Shown here one piece after another: positions 60,232-64,000 of a stretch of 64,000 nucleotides of DNA. This DNA comes from Phlebopus portentosus (Eukaryota; Basidiomycota; Agaricomycetes; Boletales; Boletinellaceae), in the NCBI GenBank assembly GCA_037892935.1, contig JAYXKI010000002.1, positions 434,001-498,000 on the forward strand, written 5' to 3'. Below the pieces are notes generated by a model. That model did not search any database, had not been told where the DNA came from, and saw nothing but the letters and a program-made list of their open reading frames with translations. Numbering within the stretch: the stretch's first letter is position 1; each line of letters begins with the position of its first letter. Made by a program: the position numbers and the translations under genes.

Positions 60232-61239
60232 ATGCTGGCTGCGCGCTTCAGTGCTTTGGCCTTCGCTGTTTCCTTGATTTATCGTGATCAAGCTTTTGCA
60301 TTCCAAGTTGCTCGGCCCTCACCTAAACCAGATCGAGAACATCGTTGTGTTTGGAGACTCTTACTCAGACGTGGAAAGCGTGGGGGACAACGGAACTGCG
60401 TGGCAAGTCTATGCTGCTGGTTACGGTCCGTTTGATCTTTACCCATTCGCAAAATCCGGTGCGACCTGCTCGAATGACATCACGAATAGGCAATTCCCCT
60501 CAGTAATGGAGAGTCAGGCCCCCTTGTACGTATGAGGATCAGATGCTTGGTGTTACGCTCGTTGATGTCATTGAATGTGCAAGAAACTGAGTGAATGTTC
60601 TTTATGAGAGCGGCGCACGTCTTTTCAAAACGTGAGCAATCTTGTTTATTTCCATGAGAACACGTTGGTCGTTATGCGTGTATTTCAGATGATCCCCCTT
60701 GAGAACGGTTCTCTATTCGAGAGATTCGTATTCGAATCCATTCTGGACTCTTGAGCGAAACACCACAGAATGGAACATCTTTATGGTTAAGCTTATGCTT
60801 CGGGGCTTAGCTTCGTCTTTAGTAGGAGCGCAAATCGGCAAGCACATTTTATGGCAGTTGGATGGAATTCCTGAGTGATTTTTCCAGGTCTGTTTGATTC
60901 ACATTTACTTTTCTTGAGACATGATAGCCAGTCCAGCTAAGTATCTGAATGGCACCGCACCTCCGAATGTAGTCACTCCAATCAAATCGTGTATCTTCCA
61001 ACTGAACGGAAGCACGGCAAACTGCACGACCGTCACCGGTACAGACCGAGACAGCTATTTGTGGTACGCACGCTTCGTTCACTCGGCTGCATTAAGCTTT
61101 ATCGAGATTTTTGCTTGCATGTTATCATGTTAGGTTTGATGAACTGTATCCATCCGAGCAAGCAAACAGAGTCGTCGCACGCGAGTACTCTAATGCAATC
61201 TCGAGGAAATCTGATAGCTGGGTTACTTGGCTTAGCTGA
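60232..61239 (+). pseudogene. CE16-type esterase, copy 2, pseudogene
   Basis: The signal peptide (MLAARFSALAFAVSLIYRDQ) is followed by a frameshift before QIENIVVFGDSYSDVESVGD. A deletion of about 100 bp at about 60532 removes the block-III region (WIGTND) and fuses PLY to the DQMLGVTLVDVIE equivalent. Later pieces (VLYESGAR, KYLNGTAPPNVVTPIKSC, DELYPSEQANR equivalent, SWVTWLS) are recognisable in different frames. Copy 3 is its closest relative. It cannot make an active enzyme because the conserved Asn block is missing. Confidence 0.88.
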
Positions 61240-62710
61240 TTGAAGGAAGATTAGAAAACAATAGAAGACAATTTCTGGATCGTGAAAGATTCTTGTTGCG
61301 GGGACGTGCGAAATTCTTGCGAGGATTACCCGCTATCGACCGAGGAAGTTTTCGTTCCACCAAATAGGTCCGTCTGCCTCTGGTCTCATACAAGCACAAG
61401 GACAGCTCGTTTTGTCCGATCTTTTTGTCTGATCTTTTTGTCTTATCTTCGGGCAAAAAAATTTCTCGTCTCCCGATCTGATCATGACATAACACGCATA
61501 TTACAGCACTTAAGAGCGGTGGGTTCAACTACATCGGGAGCCATAACGTATCATTGAATTAGAGTACAGTCCCTGTTCTTCTCTGGAAGAACTAACCGAG
61601 ACGACCAGCAAAGAAATGCAATAATATAGCCTGTCCGTCCAAACTTCTCTAGTGACACATACGGTTTATCAGCTTCATAATTAAAGGACCTAAATTGGCC
61701 TTCCGACCCAGCAATGTCCACAATTAGTCATGTTTTGACTCATATACTTCTCGGTGATCAATTCAGAGCACCCATTCAGGCATTGGATTACGAATTCTGT
61801 GTATCTTCGGCTCGGATCGACTCAATTACAAATTGATTAGATTCGATTCAAAGAGACGACAGAACGATTACGAAACGACGCCTCAAGTATTCGGGTCCGT
61901 TCAGAGCACCATTTCGAGTAAACGCAAGAAAGACGAACAATTTTTCCTATCAGTTACAGCGTGAGTCATGAGAACTAGGAGTTCCTTTCATTACTCTCCC
62001 CTCCTTTTTATTTGCTCGAGTTTGTCGGCAAGAGATCGTATTGCATACATGACGTTGAATCACTTGGAATTTGCACAGCCAGCAAGATCCAGGCTTTAAA
62101 GATGATCGGACATGATAAAGTCATATTACGCTCTCCGCGCTCCGAACATCAACGGAACGCATCACCGGGATTGCCTTACTCTCGCTAAAATGGCCGCTCG
62201 TTCCGTAGAATGTAGAGATTGCGAGCGTGCCCACCGGCAGAGAAGCTTAAGCGTATAGCTGGCATAAGATTATTTGTATGTATGCCTTGAATAGTGGTCG
62301 CATTATAGATGTGTTTCCGACTAAGCACAACCTGAATTTTCTGCGGAGCTTGAAATAACGATCCTACCTTCCAAACCTGGCACGCCACCGCGACGCGACG
62401 CTCACGTGGAAAGTTTCTCTTTTCCTTTTCACCTCTACCAGCATTGGCCAAGCGACTCGGAACCTGACCAAAATGCCGACGGAGTAGATGTCTTCTCGCA
62501 CAGATGCGCGAGGAATTTTCATTCTAATGGACACATGAACTCGGAATGCAAAACTGCAATGTTGCATTCATTGGTCACAAGATCCTTGGTTTTCGTTCCA
62601 GCGGTCCGCACACGGACGACGTTATGTTACGGTCTATAAATACTTGACCCCACAAACTCGATGATTTTCTTTCACTCTACAATTAGTACTCAATTCGGGG
62701 ACGTCTTGCC
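61240..62710. other. 1.5-kb spacer between CE16 copies 2 and 3
   Basis: Small frames near 61282-61557 and 62406-62639 have no recognisable content. The promoter of copy 3 lies at the right end. Confidence 0.45.
62635..62642 (+). promoter_or_regulatory. TATA box of CE16 copy 3
   Basis: TATAAATA lies 76 bp upstream of the ATG and continues CTTG as in copy 2. Confidence 0.6.
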
Positions 62711-63851
62711 ATGGTTCACTTGCACCTCTCCGCTTTCTCTACATTTTTCTTGCTTTACTCTGCTCGGGCCGCCGCTGTGGGGAAACATGGGCATTCTCCC
62801 AATCAAATAAAAAGCATTGTTACATTCGGCGACTCATACACCGATGTTGTCAGTACTGGAGACAATGCTACAGCCTGGCCCGTTTACGCTGCTGACTACG
62901 GACCCTTCAATCTGTTTCCGTTTGCCAAGTCCGGAGCGACCTGCTCGAACAACCTAACGTATCGACCGGCTCCTTCAGTAATGGAAAGCCAGGTTCCGCT
63001 ATATTTTACCGAGGTTCAGAACGGTACTCTACATCTTGACCCGGTTGAGACGTTATATTCGCTTTGGATTGGTACGAACGATGTTGGAAGATATGCGTTA
63101 CTGACGGGGAATCAAATGTCCGGCGTGACTCTGCTTGATGTTATCAAATGCTCAACAAGATGGGTGAGGATACTTTACGAAAGTGGAGCACGTAACTTTT
63201 TGTTTCAAAACGTGAGTGGAGTCATCAGAGTATTAACACAAGTATCTAACTCATAGATGATAATTCCAGATGATCCCCCTCGAGAAAACGGTGCTGTATT
63301 CGAATATCTCATACCCGAATCGTTATTACACTCTCGAACGCAACTCGACAGAGTGGAGCATTTTCATGACGGAGCTGACTACCACCGGTAATGCTCTATC
63401 GAAGCTAATGCTTGAACAGTACGCTTCCTCGCTACCGGGGGCTCATATTGGTGAGTGCATTCCCAATAACTCTCTGTTACGTCTACTCAGTTTTTTTCTA
63501 GGCTTATTCGACTCGCATTCGCTTCTCTCTGACATTATATCAAATCCTTCGGAGTACCTTAACGGCACAGCTCCCCCAAACGTTGTTACTCCTATCAAGT
63601 CCTGTGTTTATCAACTGAACGAGAACGTCAGCGACACAGGTGATTGCACCATTGCTAATGGGACAGATCGTGATAGTTATCTATGGTACGCATGGCCTGC
63701 TTGACTAGACGTGGGTCGTTAGTAATTTACCAACGACAATTTAAGGTACGATGAACTACACCCATCAGAGCAAGCAGACAGAATCGTCGCTCGCGAGTAT
63801 ACAAACGCGATCCTGAGGAAGTCCGATCGTTGGGTGACCTGGCTGAGCTGA
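62711..63851 (+). CDS. CE16-type GDSL acetylesterase, copy 3
   Basis: Signal peptide MVHLHLSAFSTFFLLYSARA is followed by QIKSIVTFGDSYTDVVSTGD with the catalytic Ser. Block III is YSLWIGTNDVGRYALL. After introns come MIPLEKTVLYSNISYPN, GLFDSHSLLSDIISNPSEYL and YDELHPSEQADRIVAREYTN, which holds the catalytic Asp and His. It ends SDRWVTWLS. The same three intron positions as copy 1 are used. Several potential N-glycosylation sites occur. It is intact and secreted, expected to deacetylate hemicellulose oligosaccharides. Confidence 0.9.
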
Positions 63852-64000
63852 TTTGGGCTCGATTTCAAAACGGTCACTCGATCTTCGAGAAAGTTCTGTG
63901 GGGAATATGCAGTACTCTTATGAAGTTCTGGTCAATTGACGAAAATTTCAACGGGTCTTCGCATCGCTTAACGACACTTGAAAATTTTCAAGTTATCGAT

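Overview
This is a gene-dense window from a filamentous basidiomycete, most likely an Agaricomycete. The evidence is many short spliceosomal introns (about 45-70 nt, GT-AG with a few GC-AG), TATA boxes close to start codons of secreted-enzyme genes, and a family repertoire typical of mushroom genomes: unspecific-peroxygenase-like proteins, sedolisin protease, CE16 acetylesterases, a GH88 hydrolase, F-box proteins and T5orf172 (GIY-YIG-like) proteins. About 34 protein-coding loci or gene remnants can be supported; several are tandem paralogs in different states of decay.

Layout. 1-8208: a partial RAP1-like gene, an RWDD2/Prp3_C-type gene, two heme-thiolate peroxidases (the second frameshifted), and a full RAP1 (BRCT plus Myb) telomere-protein gene. 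8670-17615: a hypothetical gene, sedolisin, eRF1, a FluG-like amidohydrolase and HOP2. 17861-28253: a degenerate F-box gene, a DHA2-type MFS exporter, a PI-PLC-X protein, a second F-box gene and cytosolic TrpRS. 28843-39591: TBP, a hypothetical gene, mitochondrial DNA polymerase gamma (with an apparent internal duplication and frame breaks), mitochondrial uL15m and PRP38. 40090-47916: a tandem array of four T5orf172 genes forming two sister pairs, each pair with one intact and one broken copy, and a (TAG)n microsatellite between the last two. 48192-58097: VPS1, NTF2, a conserved hypothetical gene, GH88 and RAD18. 58654-63851: three tandem CE16 esterase genes, the middle one a pseudogene.

Housekeeping genes (eRF1, TrpRS, TBP, MIP1, uL15m, PRP38, VPS1, NTF2, RAD18, HOP2) alternate with fast-evolving tandem families. 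MIP1 and uL15m, both needed for mitochondrial gene expression or maintenance, are divergently transcribed from a 282-bp shared interval. The secreted or plant-polymer enzymes (CE16, GH88, sedolisin, peroxygenase-like) fit a saprotrophic or wood-decay lifestyle. All gene models are manual reconstructions from splice signals and family knowledge; no database search was run.
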